A stretch of 64,000 nucleotides of DNA from Lachnospiraceae bacterium 3-1 (GCA_000403255.2 KE159571.1:1-64000), one strand, 5' to 3'; positions 8,393 to 18,493 are shown, numbered from the stretch's first letter. The notes: generated by a model from the letters alone, not told the origin. Numbers and translations: made by a program.

Positions 8393-9754
8393 TTACTCCT
8401 TTTTCTTCAAATATCCGTTGGCTGGTTCCATAAATTCCCTCGTCAGCCGTCTGACTTCTGGTGCCTGGAAAATTAGCGCTGTAATATTGGGAATAATTAA
8501 AAGCCCCAAGGCACAATCCTGGATAAACCAAACCAAATCTATACTGCTTAAACTTCCTGCTATAATAATAAAGGGGAAAATTATGCGATATATTTTCGAC
8601 CATTCGGGCTTTTCTAAATAATTCAGGCTTACATGGCCAAAATACCACTGGCTCATCAGAGAGGTTCCTCCAAAAAGAATCAGGCTGATGTAAATTATAT
8701 ATTGCATACCAGGAAGTGTGCTTTTAAAAGCTACTGCCGCCAACGTGGAGGCATTAGCATGAAAGGTATTCGCTTCTGTAATCAGCACCGTAAATCCGGT
8801 GGTGCTGCAGATAATCATCGTGTCCACAAACACTTCAATAATACCATAAAGTCCTTGACGCACCGGATGGTCCACCTCTGCGGACGCATGAAGCACTGCT
8901 GCGGAGCCTTCTCCAGCCTCGTTGGAATAAAGTCCTCTGGCAATACCAAACCGCATGGCCTCCCGCATGGTAATTCCCATCAATGCTCCTTTTCCAGCCT
9001 CTAGAGAAAAAGCTCCTTCTAGAATGGATGCAAGCATCACTGGAATTTTCCCTGCATTCATAAGAAGAATCAAAAGTCCTCCCAGTACATAAACTCCAGC
9101 CATAACAGGAACAATCTTTTGCGCCACATATACCAAACGCCGGAAACCGCCGCTGATAATAAAGCTCATGATTACAGCCAAAATCAGTCCGGTAACCAGA
9201 GCTGGAGACAGAAATGCCTCATGGACTACATTGGAAATTGTGTTGGCCTGAATCAAAGTTCCTCCTGCGTTTTGAATAAACAACATACAGGCCACAAAAA
9301 TGCCCGCCCATTTCCAGTGAAGCCCCTGATGTATATAATACATGGGACCTCCATTTATATTTCCCTGTCCATCCTTTCCCTGATATTTCATGCCCAATAC
9401 AATCTCTCCGAATTTTGTGGCCATACCAAAAAATGCCGCCACCCACATCCAGAATAAGGCTCCCGGGCCTCCGGTTAAAATGGCGGTAGATACGCCTACA
9501 ATATTGCCGCTGCCTATACAACTGGCAACGGCCGCACATAATGCCTGATAGGAAGAACATTTCTTTTCACTTTCCGGGGATTCGGACTTTTCTTTCAATC
9601 GGAATATCCCCTTTTTCACCAATCTGACACACCGAAACTGAATGCAATCGGTCATGATGGTATAAAAAAGTCCTAACCCTAAAAGTGCGGCTAACAGCCA
9701 ATCTCCCCATAGAAAATCTGCCAGAGCTTTAAAAGCAATCTCTATTTTTTCCAT
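8393..9754 (-). CDS. Sodium:alanine symporter (AGCS family)
   Basis: The protein has 453 aa, the expected AGCS length, with about 10-11 hydrophobic segments. Family blocks are visible: [20 protein letters not shown] near residue 96, GGPMYYI near 140, [13 protein letters not shown] near 278, and [11 protein letters not shown] near 315. It imports small neutral amino acids (alanine, glycine, possibly D-serine) with Na+ across the cytoplasmic membrane. Its place 4 bp before the D-serine dehydratase pseudogene suggests it supplied that enzyme's substrate. Start ATG 9754 has GAGG upstream. No damage seen. Confidence 0.92.
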   Translation of the reverse strand: MEKIEIAFKALADFLWGDWLLAALLGLGLFYTIMTDCIQFRCVRLVKKGIFRLKEKSESPESEKKCSSYQALCAAVASCIGSGNIVGVSTAILTGGPGALFWMWVAAFFGMATKFGEIVLGMKYQGKDGQGNINGGPMYYIHQGLHWKWAGIFVACMLFIQNAGGTLIQANTISNVVHEAFLSPALVTGLILAVIMSFIISGGFRRLVYVAQKIVPVMAGVYVLGGLLILLMNAGKIPVMLASILEGAFSLEAGKGALMGITMREAMRFGIARGLYSNEAGEGSAAVLHASAEVDHPVRQGLYGIIEVFVDTMIICSTTGFTVLITEANTFHANASTLAAVAFKSTLPGMQYIIYISLILFGGTSLMSQWYFGHVSLNYLEKPEWSKIYRIIFPFIIIAGSLSSIDLVWFIQDCALGLLIIPNITALIFQAPEVRRLTREFMEPANGYLKKKE

Positions 9755-9764
9755 GGATAAATCC

Positions 9765-10785
9765 TCACTTCAACAGGTCTCTTCCCTGCGCATCTGGAAG
9801 CTTTGCTCCCATAATCGCCGCCAAGGTTGGAGCAACATCAATCAGACAGGCGTTTTCAATATTTTCTGTTCCAATCCCCTCTCCAGCAATCATGAAGGAC
9901 GCTCTCATTTCTGGAAACTCTTCACTATATCCATGCTGTGCCTTCTGGATAAGTCTGGTGTTTCTATCAACCCAGCTTTTTTCAGTAGTACATTGGGGCT
10001 AATATTATATGTATTATCCAAAGAGCCATGGTCAGAAACCACACAGACTACCAGATGTCCTTCTGTGATGCACTCTGCCTCTTCTATCAATTCTCCAAGC
10101 ATCCGATCAATTTTCTGTAAGCTGGATTTGGCCGCATCACTGTACACCCCATTCTGATGTGCACTCTCATCAAAGCTTGCAAAATACGCGGATAAAAAGA
10201 ACGGCTTCTCTTTAACCACAGATGCAAGTTTATTTTTAAGAATCCACATGGCTGCCTTTCCACGCTGGGCATCGCCTGCGTCAGACAGATCCAGTCCTCC
10301 TGCATAGACGCCAATCTCATTCTCCATCTCTAGAATCATCCCCTGTGGCTTGGCAACCGCATCAATTAGGATACTGTCCAGTCTGCTGCCATCCCACCAG
10401 AATTCTGGAGCAATAAAATCACCCTTTGCCCCAACCGATGTGGGAAATGCCACACTCGCAGAACAATATCCACATTCCTTTGCTGCTTCCCACAGAGTCT
10501 TTACCTTTCTGTTAGCAAACCAATACCATGCTCCAAGGTGTTCTCCTGTGGGGTCAAAAATCCCATTATTTACAATCCCATGAACCGCAGGATTGGTTCC
10601 GGTAATCATACTCTGATGACAGGGATACGTAAATGTAGGAAACACACTTTTCATTCCTTCTCTGGCTGTTCGCCCATTTTCTATAAAATATTTGGTAATT
10701 ACAGGCAGCCTTACCCCCAGCTTTTCCTGTCCAAACACATAGTCCGGTTTCAACGCATCTACGGAAATAAGCAATACGCTCGGTC
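9765..10785 (-). pseudogene. Alkaline-phosphatase-fold phosphodiesterase/nucleotide pyrophosphatase, deleted at both N-terminus and interior
   Basis: The frame reads PSVLLISVDALKPDYVF, then FPTFTYPCHQSMITG with the catalytic Thr region and HGIVNN, then VVCVVSDHGSLD with the metal-binding Asp-His. This is the NPP/alkaline phosphatase family seen in Firmicutes (about 430-440 aa). After NVLLKKAGLI the frame soon breaks and a different frame supplies AQHGYSEEFPEMRASFMIAG through to TGA at 9765-9767. About 110 residues normally lying between are missing. At the 5' end a TAG precedes the conserved strand, and plus-strand MFS sequence begins almost at once, so the start codon was removed by a deletion. 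Confidence 0.75.
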
Positions 10786-11155
10786 TCTAATTGTAGCAGT
10801 CATTCTTGGAATTTTTACCATACTGCCTCATCAAAGCATGGGAATTGCCCTTGGCATGGCAATTTCTTTGACTATCAGTGCTATTGTATATAGTATGCGT
10901 GCTATTTTCTTCGCCCCTATGGATGAAGTGGATGTACCTCGTGAAATTACTGGTTCCGCAATGTCTCTTGGTTCCTTTGTGGGCTATCTGCCTGGTGCAT
11001 TTATGTATGCGATATATGTAAGTATTCTTGATAACTTTTCAGGAATGACTGGCTACCGAATTGTATTCGCTGTTATGGCTGTATTTGCTGTTGGCGGCAT
11101 ACTTTTAAGTACATATATTCTAAGAATTATCAAGAAGCAGAGGACACAAAAATAG
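10785..11155 (+). pseudogene. C-terminal fragment of a major-facilitator transporter
   Basis: The reading frame from the junction to TAG at 11155 encodes about 122 residues with four hydrophobic segments (VAVILGIFTILP, MAISLTISAIVYSM, SFVGYLPGAFMYAIYVSI, IVFAVMAVFAVGGILLSTYI) and a basic tail RIIKKQRTQK. This is the last third of an MFS permease, including DEVDVPREITGSAMSLGSF in the loop. The N-terminal two thirds are absent; the fragment abuts the truncated phosphodiesterase gene in opposite orientation, which marks a deletion/rearrangement junction near 10785. 11156-11343 holds no gene I can support. Confidence 0.7.
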
Positions 11156-11343
11156 TCTTCTACTATAAATACAATATGCCTCTTTTTTCGAGTTTCCCCA
11201 TTTTACAATTCATAGCTCCATTTCTCTTGCTTTTATATGAGATTTCAAGAAAAAACTCTGGATGATTCTGTTATTCTATAAAAAGAGCATACTTTAATAA
11301 GCCATTTTCCATGGCTTGCATGTTTGTTTTAAGATGTTTAAAA

Positions 11344-12008
11344 TTAAGCGCTTTTCAATGGAAATAAATGTGTTCCGGTCCTGCCTTTTTGAATCTTATT
11401 ATGCAGCTTGTTTATATTCTTTGCCATGGCGAGTAATACACTTTCCGCAAGCACATTTGATGCCCCTTTGCTTACATATCTGCGAAACTACATGTCCTGT
11501 TTTAAATCCCCAAAAGAGCCTTCCGCCTGAATGGTCCGGTTCATCCTGTAAACAATTCCTTCATCTGAAAAGATATGTTTCAAATCTTCCTGTCTGTATT
11601 TTAGGAATGTTCTGGCAACCTGAAATGTTTTCGTCCTTTCCTCCAGCAGCGTTTTACAATGGTTGCCCTTGATACATTCTCCTTTATATGGACATCCCCT
11701 GCAGTCCTCACATTTGTAAATCGTTTTTTCACTTACATAACCTGTTTTGCTTTTGGAATGCCTGATATGGTCTGCCATCAGCCTTTTCCCATTCCGGCAG
11801 ATATACAGATCCGATTCCGCGCCATACTCCATATTTTCTATTTTTCCTATGTCATTCCTGTACTTACGTGTTTTTGAAATTTCATAATTGGCGGGCTTTA
11901 TATAGGAGAGCTGCCCGTTTGTGTTAAGAAACACATAGTTTTTCTCACTTTCATATCCGGCGTCCGCAGTTATGTTTTTACATTTAAAGATAAATGGTTC
12001 CATTTTGG
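11344..12008 (-). pseudogene. IS1182-family transposase, C-terminal fragment
   Basis: The minus-strand frame reads KNITADAGYESEKNYVFLN, SYIKPANYEISKTRKYRNDI, the zinc-like CEDCRGCPYKGECIKG, and GDLKQDM, followed in frame by a TAG (about 11494) and then FRRYVSKGASNVLAESVLLA to TAA at 11344. This is the end of an IS1182 transposase. The N-terminal half, with the first DDE Asp residues, is missing and replaced by ABC-permease sequence in the same frame. It is inactive. Confidence 0.85.
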
Positions 12009-12284
12009 TCATTTCGTGATTTTCCAAAAATTCTTCAATAGCCCTATCATTATCCGAAAGCTCCCCTGAACCTCCTCCCATAGTTAAAATCAAAAAGTCT
12101 CCGATTCCTGACATCTCCATAAAGTTTTCCACGCCATTCATAATAACTGCAAAGTTATTCAAGATTCCTGCAATGAACATGGTGGATAAAAAAATGAATA
12201 TCAAAAGAATCAGGTTAATGGAAATTATTAATAAATCCTTAAAAACAAAACCAGCAAGTCCTCTGTCATTTCCTAAATCCCTCG
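12004..12284 (-). pseudogene. ABC-transporter (FtsX-like) permease fragment fused in frame to the IS1182 fragment
   Basis: Upstream of the IS1182 part, the same frame reads FVFKDLLIISINLILLIFIF, MFIAGILNNFAVIMNGVENF and then GELSDNDRAIEEFLENH. One transmembrane helix followed by a soluble segment, with asparagine-rich NN..VIMNG, is typical of the first helix of FtsX/MacB-like permeases. A stop lies just upstream (within the palindromic repeat at 12284), so both ends are truncated. The fusion to IS1182 occurs near residue EMTKMEPF. Family assignment moderate. Confidence 0.45.
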
Positions 12285-12310
12285 TTACTGTTCACTCCGT
12301 GACCAGTAAC
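12284..12310. repeat. REP-like 27-bp palindrome, copy 1
   Basis: GTTACTG and CAGTAAC form the ends of a 27-bp partial palindrome with the centre TTCACTCCGTGAC. A second copy with 25 of 27 identical bases lies at 25533-25559. Short interspersed palindrome; intergenic in both places. Confidence 0.65.
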
Positions 12311-12428
12311 CTTCGCAAATCCATCTTAAATTCCCTGGGACTTGGCTCCTTGCTGGGTGGAACAAAAAAAGAACGGCTGCAAATTCCGCTCTTTCTTGTC
12401 ACGATTCTCTTCATCTCCCATATTCATT

Positions 12429-12501
12429 TATTACTCCGGCGGTTAAATGTCAATGAATTTTAAGCAAGTAAAAACGTCGATATTTAACCGCCGGAGTAAT
12501 A
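12429..12501. repeat. 20-bp perfect inverted repeat around a 33-nt spacer, behind the flavodoxin gene
   Basis: TATTACTCCGGCGGTTAAAT at 12429-12448 is exactly repeated in inverted form at 12482-12501. There is no T-run at either side, so a simple intrinsic terminator is unlikely. It lies between the IS1182/permease wreck and the flavodoxin stop codon. Confidence 0.75.
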
Positions 12502-12504
12502 TCT

Positions 12505-13014
12505 TCAAACACGCTCTAATACCTGTTCCACAAATTCCCTGGCATGTTCCAAATCCTCATCATTGGGATGAAACAAAGCTTCATCAAAATTATGAAGCAT
12601 CTTCTTTCTCCAGATTTCCTGCCTGGGATCTTCCATGGGAATCTCATAATTCTCCCGTACCTGCATAGGCATCTTCCCCTGGCAGAGAAAGGCTCCCAGG
12701 TATTCACAGTCATCAGGAATCCACACATTTACCTTCTGCTCAATCGACTTAAAATATGCTTCCTCTCTTCCCATACCGCAGGTACCGAATAGCGCAATTT
12801 TCTTTCCATGAAGCTCTGACAGCATATCAATCACAGATATATCACAGGTTCCCCGGTTTACCCAGAAACCAATAAAAAATATATCTGCATCTTTTCCCCT
12901 GTATTCCGCCATACTCTGCATATCTTTGGACATTCCTGGAAGTGCACTGAAAATTTCAGTGGCTATTTTTTTCGTATTACCAGTGATACTAGAATACACC
13001 ACCATATAATCCAT
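12505..13014 (-). CDS. Flavodoxin-like protein
   Basis: 169 aa. The FMN phosphate loop is SSITGNTKKIATEI near residue 8, and the later loop GFWVNRGTCD and FGTCGMG are as in flavodoxin-domain proteins of clostridia. It should bind FMN and act as a cytoplasmic low-potential electron carrier. RBS AAGGAAAGGGG precedes ATG 13014. The last codons (LERV-stop) are written by TTAGAGCGTGTTTGA, the same sequence that forms the ends of the palindromic element at 24586-24751, so the natural C-terminus may have been trimmed by such an element. Confidence 0.85.
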   Translation of the reverse strand: MDYMVVYSSITGNTKKIATEIFSALPGMSKDMQSMAEYRGKDADIFFIGFWVNRGTCDISVIDMLSELHGKKIALFGTCGMGREEAYFKSIEQKVNVWIPDDCEYLGAFLCQGKMPMQVRENYEIPMEDPRQEIWRKKMLHNFDEALFHPNDEDLEHAREFVEQVLERV

Positions 13015-13029
13015 GTTCTTCCCCTTTCC

Positions 13030-13734
13030 TTAACAATAGGGCACGCCGCAGCAAAAACCACTTCCGCAACAAAAATTACACGCAAAATTCGCCAAACAAA
13101 GCTTCATGCAAAAATCGCCGCCTGCTATGGGGCTTCCATAGCTCTGACGCCTATCATAATACCAGCTTCCTCCGCTTTGGAGCTGTGCATACAACTGCTG
13201 ATACTCCTGATTCCCAGGCTCCATGGCAACAGCCTTCCCCGCTGCCTCCATAGCCGCCACATTATTCCCTAGACCGGAATTGGCAATGGCGCTTAAATAA
13301 TGCCAGCGGGCATCCCTGTTCTTCATGCTGTTTAGCACATGAACTGCTTCCTTATAATGTCCGCTTCGAATATAATTGGACGCGGCCTGCTGATATGTGC
13401 TCTCTTCATTACCTCCAGCGGTCCCCTTTTGCCTCTGACTGCCAAAACCGCCAAAAAAATCACCGAAGTCCCAGTAACTCCCTCCAAAACCGCCCTGGCC
13501 TTGTCCGCCAGAACTACTCTGTCCATAACCTCCGGAAGCTCCCTGTTCCCTCTCTCTCATAATCTGTTGATATGCCTGCTGAATCTCTTTGAATTTTTCT
13601 TCCGCCTGTTCTTTGTGCGGATTATTCACATTGGCATCGGGATGGTATCTTCTGCTCAGGGAACGATACGCCTTTTTGATTTCTTCCTCTGTAGCGCTTT
13701 GGCTCACCCCAAGTACCGTATATGGATCATACAT
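13030..13734 (-). CDS. J-domain protein with TPR-like and Cys-rich C-terminus
   Basis: 234 aa. An N-terminal J domain (residues 3-67) carries the HPD motif in [11 protein letters not shown], so it should stimulate DnaK ATPase. A Gly/Ser-rich linker (about 69-105, [15 protein letters not shown]) follows, then a TPR-like helical part (residues about 118-190). The C-terminus is very Cys-rich ([20 protein letters not shown]), which may bind metal. It lacks the zinc and peptide-binding domains of true DnaJ. It overlaps by 8 bp the upstream DUF5685 gene, which indicates a coupled pair. Confidence 0.85.
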   Translation of the reverse strand: MYDPYTVLGVSQSATEEEIKKAYRSLSRRYHPDANVNNPHKEQAEEKFKEIQQAYQQIMREREQGASGGYGQSSSGGQGQGGFGGSYWDFGDFFGGFGSQRQKGTAGGNEESTYQQAASNYIRSGHYKEAVHVLNSMKNRDARWHYLSAIANSGLGNNVAAMEAAGKAVAMEPGNQEYQQLYAQLQSGGSWYYDRRQSYGSPIAGGDFCMKLCLANFACNFCCGSGFCCGVPYC

Positions 13735-14566
13735 CTGTTCCCTTCCTCTCCCTGTTCTTCTTCACATATTCATACCGGCACCAAACGCCAGAATACAATA
13801 TATTTCTCAAAATCTCTGTATTCTCAACAATGGGAAGACGTTCAAAAGCCCGTGAACACTCTGCCATCATCATACTTAAGACCATTTCAATCTTCTTCTC
13901 AAATCCCTCTGTCTGAAATTCCTCCAAAAAAGGATTGTAATTCCCAGTACTACAATCTTTTTCCACATCCTCATAGGCATCCATCAAGTAGATAAATTTC
14001 CCCATAAAAAATCCCATCCGCCTAAGGTCTGCTTCCCACTCATCCTTGCGCCAAACAAATATCTCCTCCATAATTCGTCCAAAATATCCTGACGCCTCAT
14101 CCAGATTCCTGCTGTTTCCCTTCTCACATTGGTGAATCTGCTCCAAATTCTTTCGAAACACAGAAGCTTTCTTGGGATAAGCTTCCGCAATCCTGCGGCA
14201 TTTTTTCTTCAAAAAGGATGCAATCACTTTCTTTGTTACCTTACGTTCATCCTCCCAGTCATCCAGACATTTATAATAAGATAGAAGCAGATTCATATCT
14301 GCTCCATATCTGGTAAATTGGTTGATTCTTGTGGGATGCTTTCTCAAAGGATGCGCCATGCACCCCTGACTGCTCACTTCTGTCTCTGGCTCATATAAAC
14401 TGGTAAGCAAAAGAATTACAAAGGTCATATCATAGCTTAGGGTAAGCTGCCCTTTCCTGCCAAATTGAGACTTTAGCGTTTTGCAAAGGCCGCAATAATA
14501 AGATTGATATAAATCAAGCTCCTTCAATTTCATCTCTGGTTTATTGACATTAATATATCCAAACAT
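13727..14566 (-). CDS. DUF5685-family protein
   Basis: 279 aa. The N-terminal [17 protein letters not shown] and the following [10 protein letters not shown] are the hallmark of DUF5685 proteins, found in clostridia next to J-domain genes. Other Cys residues (GCMAHPL) may form part of a metal site. The remainder is helical, without membrane segments. Function is unknown; overlap with the J-domain gene suggests a shared role in protein handling or metal insertion. The upstream 14567-14734 is AT-rich and probably contains the promoter. Confidence 0.85.
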   Translation of the reverse strand: MFGYINVNKPEMKLKELDLYQSYYCGLCKTLKSQFGRKGQLTLSYDMTFVILLLTSLYEPETEVSSQGCMAHPLRKHPTRINQFTRYGADMNLLLSYYKCLDDWEDERKVTKKVIASFLKKKCRRIAEAYPKKASVFRKNLEQIHQCEKGNSRNLDEASGYFGRIMEEIFVWRKDEWEADLRRMGFFMGKFIYLMDAYEDVEKDCSTGNYNPFLEEFQTEGFEKKIEMVLSMMMAECSRAFERLPIVENTEILRNILYSGVWCRYEYVKKNRERKGTDV

Positions 14567-14734
14567 AATATCCTCTCTGTATGAATATATTCTAATCCTT
14601 CTGACAGCAATTGCAATTAATAAAACAGAAAGATTTTATAAAAACTTTATAAACATACTCCCAGATCTGCAGCAAACCTTTTCTTTCAATACGTATAAAA
14701 ATACCAAACCACTAAAGGATATTGAAAGAATGCT

Positions 14735-16684
14735 CTAGTGTAGTGTTTCTATTTCCGCTAACCAGAGAGCGCCGCTGGCATCACTGGGCATCCGCAGATC
14801 CCCCCTGGGAGACACAGCAACCGTTCCTACTTTCGGACCATCTGGCAAACAGGAGCGTTTGAACTGCTGAGAGAAAAATCTTCTTGTGAAAACCTTTAAC
14901 CACTTTAGAATCACTGCTTTTGAATATTTATGCTCCATAGAATTTTCCTCTTGTGCACATTCCTTCTGACCAAAAGCATATTCTGCTAAACGGAAAATTT
15001 TATCTGGACCAAATCCTGAGCGGAGCATATGATATAAAAAGAAATCATGGAGCTCATAAGGTCCCACAATATCTTCTGTCTTCTGAGAAATCTTTCCATC
15101 CTCCGGCGGAAGTAATTCCGGGCTGACAGGAGTATCCAGCACATCCAAAAGAATTTTTTCCAAAGCTTCCTCTTCACACTTATCTGCATAATACTGTACC
15201 AAATGGCGCACCAAGGTCTTTGGCACTGAAGCGTTTACCCCATACATGGACATATGGTCTCCATTGTAAGTCGCCCAACCTAATGCCAGCTCTGACATAT
15301 CTCCAGTACCGATCACCATCCCGTTTTCCTGATTGGCAATATCCATAAGAATCTGAGTCCGTTCTCTGGCTTGTCCGTTTTCATATGTCACATCATGAAC
15401 ACTCTCCTCATGGGAAATATCCCGAAAGTGCACGCGGACGGCCTCTTTGATATCTACCTCTCGAAAATCAGTTCCCAGACATCGGATTAAATTTACCGCA
15501 TTGTCATAAGTCCTGTCAGTAGTTCCAAATCCTGGCATGGTTACTGCATGAATCCCTTTCCGGTCCAATCCCAGCAAATCAAAGGCCCGCACTGTTACCA
15601 ACAGAGCCAAGGTGGAATCCAGACCGCCGGAAATACCAACCACAGCATGACCACAGCCTGTATGCTCCAATCTCTTTTTTAGACCCATGGATTGAATCAG
15701 CAAGATTTCCTCACACCGCTTGTTTCGCTCCTCCATCTTTCCTGGCACAAAGGGGGTGGGATCTACAAAACGGGTAAGCTGTGTCTTTTCTTTTTTCAAA
15801 TGGAAGGGAATTTCCATATATTTCTCTTTTGTTCCCAGAAATGTGGACATCCTTCGCCTCTGTCCCTCTAACCTTTGAATATCAATTTCTCCATACACAG
15901 ACTGATTGATAAAACGCTCTGCCTCAGCCAGCATAATTCCATTCTCGCCAATCATATTATGGCTGGAATACACTACATCCTGCGTAGACTCCCCTTCCCC
16001 TGCACTTGCATACACATACCCACAGATCAATCTAGCCGACTGGCCTTCCACCAGGCTTTTGCGATATCTGTCTTTTCCCGTAATCTCATCACTTGCAGAC
16101 AAATTCACAATAATATTTGCCCCTGCCAATGCATGGGAAATACTGGGTGGTGCAGGCGTCCACATATCTTCGCAAATTTCTACACCAATCTTTAATTCGG
16201 GCATACGATCGGCGGAAAAAAGCAGACGGCTCCCCATGGGAACCCTGACATTTCCTGCTAAGGTCACCTCTTCTGCTTCCTTCATTCCTGGTGTAAAATA
16301 ACGTCCCTCATAAAATTCATTGTAATTAGGAATGCACATTTTGGGCACAAGACCCAATATTGTCCCATTTCCGATTGCTGCTGCTGCATTGTAAAGCCTT
16401 CCCTTCCATCGGATGGGAAGGCCCACAAATACCAGCATATTTTTCCCATTTGTCTCCTCTGCAATCTCAAACAGTGCATCCTGTGCCTGCTGCAGCAAAG
16501 GCTCCATCAAAAACAAATCTCCGCAGGTATATCCCGTAATACACAGTTCTGGAAATACCACGACCACAGCTCTTTGTTCCTCTGCTTCCTCTATTTTTTC
16601 TATGATTGCACGCTTGTTATAGGCAGGATCGGCTACCCTGATTTTGGGAGTTACCGCCGCCACCTTTATAAATCCGTCTTTCAC
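14735..16684 (-). CDS. nadE: Glutamine-dependent NAD+ synthetase
   Basis: About 649 aa, the size of the two-domain NadE. The N-terminal nitrilase-type glutaminase (residues 1-270) shows the catalytic Glu in FPELCITGYTCGDLF, the Lys in VPKMCIPNYNEFYE and the nucleophile Cys in GVEICEDMWTP. The synthetase domain begins with the P-loop SGGLDSTLAL near 350. It converts nicotinate adenine dinucleotide, glutamine and ATP to NAD. I place the start at GTG 16684, since AAGGAG (16691-16696) lies 6 nt upstream; the frame also extends to an ATG at 16708. pncB in this window supplies the pathway's first step. Confidence 0.95.
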   Translation of the reverse strand: MKDGFIKVAAVTPKIRVADPAYNKRAIIEKIEEAEEQRAVVVVFPELCITGYTCGDLFLMEPLLQQAQDALFEIAEETNGKNMLVFVGLPIRWKGRLYNAAAAIGNGTILGLVPKMCIPNYNEFYEGRYFTPGMKEAEEVTLAGNVRVPMGSRLLFSADRMPELKIGVEICEDMWTPAPPSISHALAGANIIVNLSASDEITGKDRYRKSLVEGQSARLICGYVYASAGEGESTQDVVYSSHNMIGENGIMLAEAERFINQSVYGEIDIQRLEGQRRRMSTFLGTKEKYMEIPFHLKKEKTQLTRFVDPTPFVPGKMEERNKRCEEILLIQSMGLKKRLEHTGCGHAVVGISGGLDSTLALLVTVRAFDLLGLDRKGIHAVTMPGFGTTDRTYDNAVNLIRCLGTDFREVDIKEAVRVHFRDISHEESVHDVTYENGQARERTQILMDIANQENGMVIGTGDMSELALGWATYNGDHMSMYGVNASVPKTLVRHLVQYYADKCEEEALEKILLDVLDTPVSPELLPPEDGKISQKTEDIVGPYELHDFFLYHMLRSGFGPDKIFRLAEYAFGQKECAQEENSMEHKYSKAVILKWLKVFTRRFFSQQFKRSCLPDGPKVGTVAVSPRGDLRMPSDASGALWLAEIETLH

Positions 16685-16711
16685 TGGCTGCTCCTTTCTC
16701 ACATACAAATC

Positions 16712-17593
16712 TCATTTTCGGGAATGCTCCAATAAGGATTTCAAATCATCTGGCGTAAACACATATTGTTTATCGCAAAACTGGCAATTTACCTCAACAG
16801 GCTCCTGCTCTTCGATCATTTCCTGGATATCCTTCACGCCAATACTAATCAATGCCTTGGTCACCCGTTCTCTGGAGCAGTCACAATGATAGCTGGTGGG
16901 TATCTTTTCCGTTATCTCAATGCCGAATTCTCCTAAAACCTGCTCCAACAAGGTCTCTGGTGTAGCTCCCTGCTCTAACAAATCAGTGACGGATGTTACC
17001 TCTGCCACTTTTTTTTCCAATGCCTCCACAACTGCATCTTCTGTGAATGGCATAAGCTGAATCACAAATCCACCTGCTTGTTTCACAGTATTATCTTTAT
17101 TCATCAATACACCTAAGCCAACTGCAGAAGGCACCTGCTCAGAGGTTGCAAAATAATACGTCATATCCTCTGCAATTTCTGAAGTCTGCAAAGCTACCTG
17201 TCCCACATAAGGTTCTTTCATCCCCATATCCTTGATGACACTTAAAATACCAGGGCCTAAAGCGCCTCCAACATCAAGTTTTCCTTTTGCATTAGGGGGA
17301 AGCATCACATCCGGCACTTGAGGATATCCTTTCACATTTCCCTGACTGTCTGCGGTAACTGTCATTCCTTTTGCCGCCCCGCCGCACTTTATCTGCAGCG
17401 TCAACAAATCCTTTTCCCCTTTCATCATCATGCCCATCATAGCTGCCCCTGTCAAAAGCCTTCCCAAAGCCGCGGTAATCACGGGACTTGTATTATGGTA
17501 TACCCTCGCCTGTTCTACCAAATGCTTCGATGTTATGGCAAATGCCCTAATCTGATTATTTGCAGCCACTGCCCTGATCATGTAATCTTTCAT
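16712..17593 (-). CDS. hslO: Redox-regulated chaperone Hsp33
   Basis: 293 aa, standard length. The N-terminal substrate-binding domain starts with the typical YMIRAVAANNQIRAFAITSK. The C-terminal zinc switch has CDCSRERV and CQFCDKQYVF (C-X-C and C-X2-C) near residues 236 and 269. Under oxidative stress the four cysteines release zinc and activate holdase activity in the cytoplasm. The ATG overlaps the TGA of the upstream methyltransferase (ATGA), giving translational coupling; nadE follows after 27 bp. Confidence 0.95.
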   Translation of the reverse strand: MKDYMIRAVAANNQIRAFAITSKHLVEQARVYHNTSPVITAALGRLLTGAAMMGMMMKGEKDLLTLQIKCGGAAKGMTVTADSQGNVKGYPQVPDVMLPPNAKGKLDVGGALGPGILSVIKDMGMKEPYVGQVALQTSEIAEDMTYYFATSEQVPSAVGLGVLMNKDNTVKQAGGFVIQLMPFTEDAVVEALEKKVAEVTSVTDLLEQGATPETLLEQVLGEFGIEITEKIPTSYHCDCSRERVTKALISIGVKDIQEMIEEQEPVEVNCQFCDKQYVFTPDDLKSLLEHSRK

Positions 17594-18408
17594 TTTCCTT
17601 TCTCCCTTGCAATAAAATAAATCCGTTCACTGGTTTCCTGCACCGGATCCTTTGTAAATGCATCAAACATACCAACAAATTCCATTCCTGCCTGCTCCAA
17701 TAAGGCTTTCACCCTCTCTGGTTCATAGCCCCGCTGCACATGAGTCTCTTCGTATTTACGGTAAAGCTCATTTTCTTCCTGAATAAAAAGCGTCAGATCA
17801 TACTGATTGATTTGTTCTTCCTCGCTGTAAAAATTTTCCCAGATAAAACTGCCCTCTTCCCGGTTTTCACAGATGACAGCTTCTCCTAATATTTCCCTAT
17901 ATTTGTATATGGTATTCATATCAAAAATAAAAATACCCCCTGGGTCTAAATAAGTATTTACCAATTGAAACACCTGCAGCAATTCCTCTTCCTCTAAAAT
18001 ATAGTTCATGGAATCACAGACGCTTACCACTGCCCGTACCGTCCCGTACAGCTCAAATTCCCGCATATCTTGCAGCAAATATAAAATGTCAAAATCGTCT
18101 TTCTCCTGTCTGCTGTCAGAAAGATTCTCTGCTTCACAGTCAAAAATCTCTTGGGGTTCACCTGTAAAAAAGTCCCTATCCTTGGCCATCTGCAGCATTT
18201 CTTCTGAATTATCAATACCAATCATATCAAAGCCAGCCTGTGCCAAAAGCCTGGTCATCTTTCCTGTACCACAGCCCAATTCCAGAACAATGCCATCCTC
18301 CACACCATATTCTCTTAGTAAATGAATCAAATATCTGCTCCATTCTTCATAGGGAACATTGTCCATAAACAACTCATACACCTGGGCAAATCCTGTATAT
18401 GCCTCCAT
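17590..18408 (-). CDS. Class I SAM-dependent methyltransferase
   Basis: About 272 aa. Motif I is VLELGCGTGKMTRLLAQAG (SAM binding, near residue 38), followed by MIGIDNSEEML and a motif-IV-like VVSVCDSMNYI. The C-terminal half has YDLTLFIQEENELY, seen in small-molecule methyltransferases of clostridia. Substrate is unknown. I prefer ATG 18408 because AGGATGG lies upstream at a fitting distance; an ATG at 18420 is also in frame. It is first in the hslO-nadE run. Confidence 0.85.
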   Translation of the reverse strand: MEAYTGFAQVYELFMDNVPYEEWSRYLIHLLREYGVEDGIVLELGCGTGKMTRLLAQAGFDMIGIDNSEEMLQMAKDRDFFTGEPQEIFDCEAENLSDSRQEKDDFDILYLLQDMREFELYGTVRAVVSVCDSMNYILEEEELLQVFQLVNTYLDPGGIFIFDMNTIYKYREILGEAVICENREEGSFIWENFYSEEEQINQYDLTLFIQEENELYRKYEETHVQRGYEPERVKALLEQAGMEFVGMFDAFTKDPVQETSERIYFIAREKGK

Positions 18409-18444
18409 ACTAATTTCCATCCTAATGATAAATTTTTAATTTCC

Positions 18445-18493
18445 TTGATTATTCATTTTAAAAAATGTATACTGTTTTTATTATAGTAAAAAC
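18445..18493 (+). promoter_or_regulatory. Promoter and operator-like palindrome before the DUF6709 gene
   Basis: TTGATT (18445-18450), 17-nt spacer, TATACT (18468-18473). Immediately downstream, GTTTTTA-TTATAG-TAAAAAC (18474-18493) is a palindrome placed where a repressor would block initiation. No cognate regulator is evident in the window. Confidence 0.5.

Noticed and set aside
9753-10157. Plus-strand ORF opposite the phosphodiesterase gene
   Set aside because: Antisense shadow of a recognisable protein family; no ribosome-binding site.
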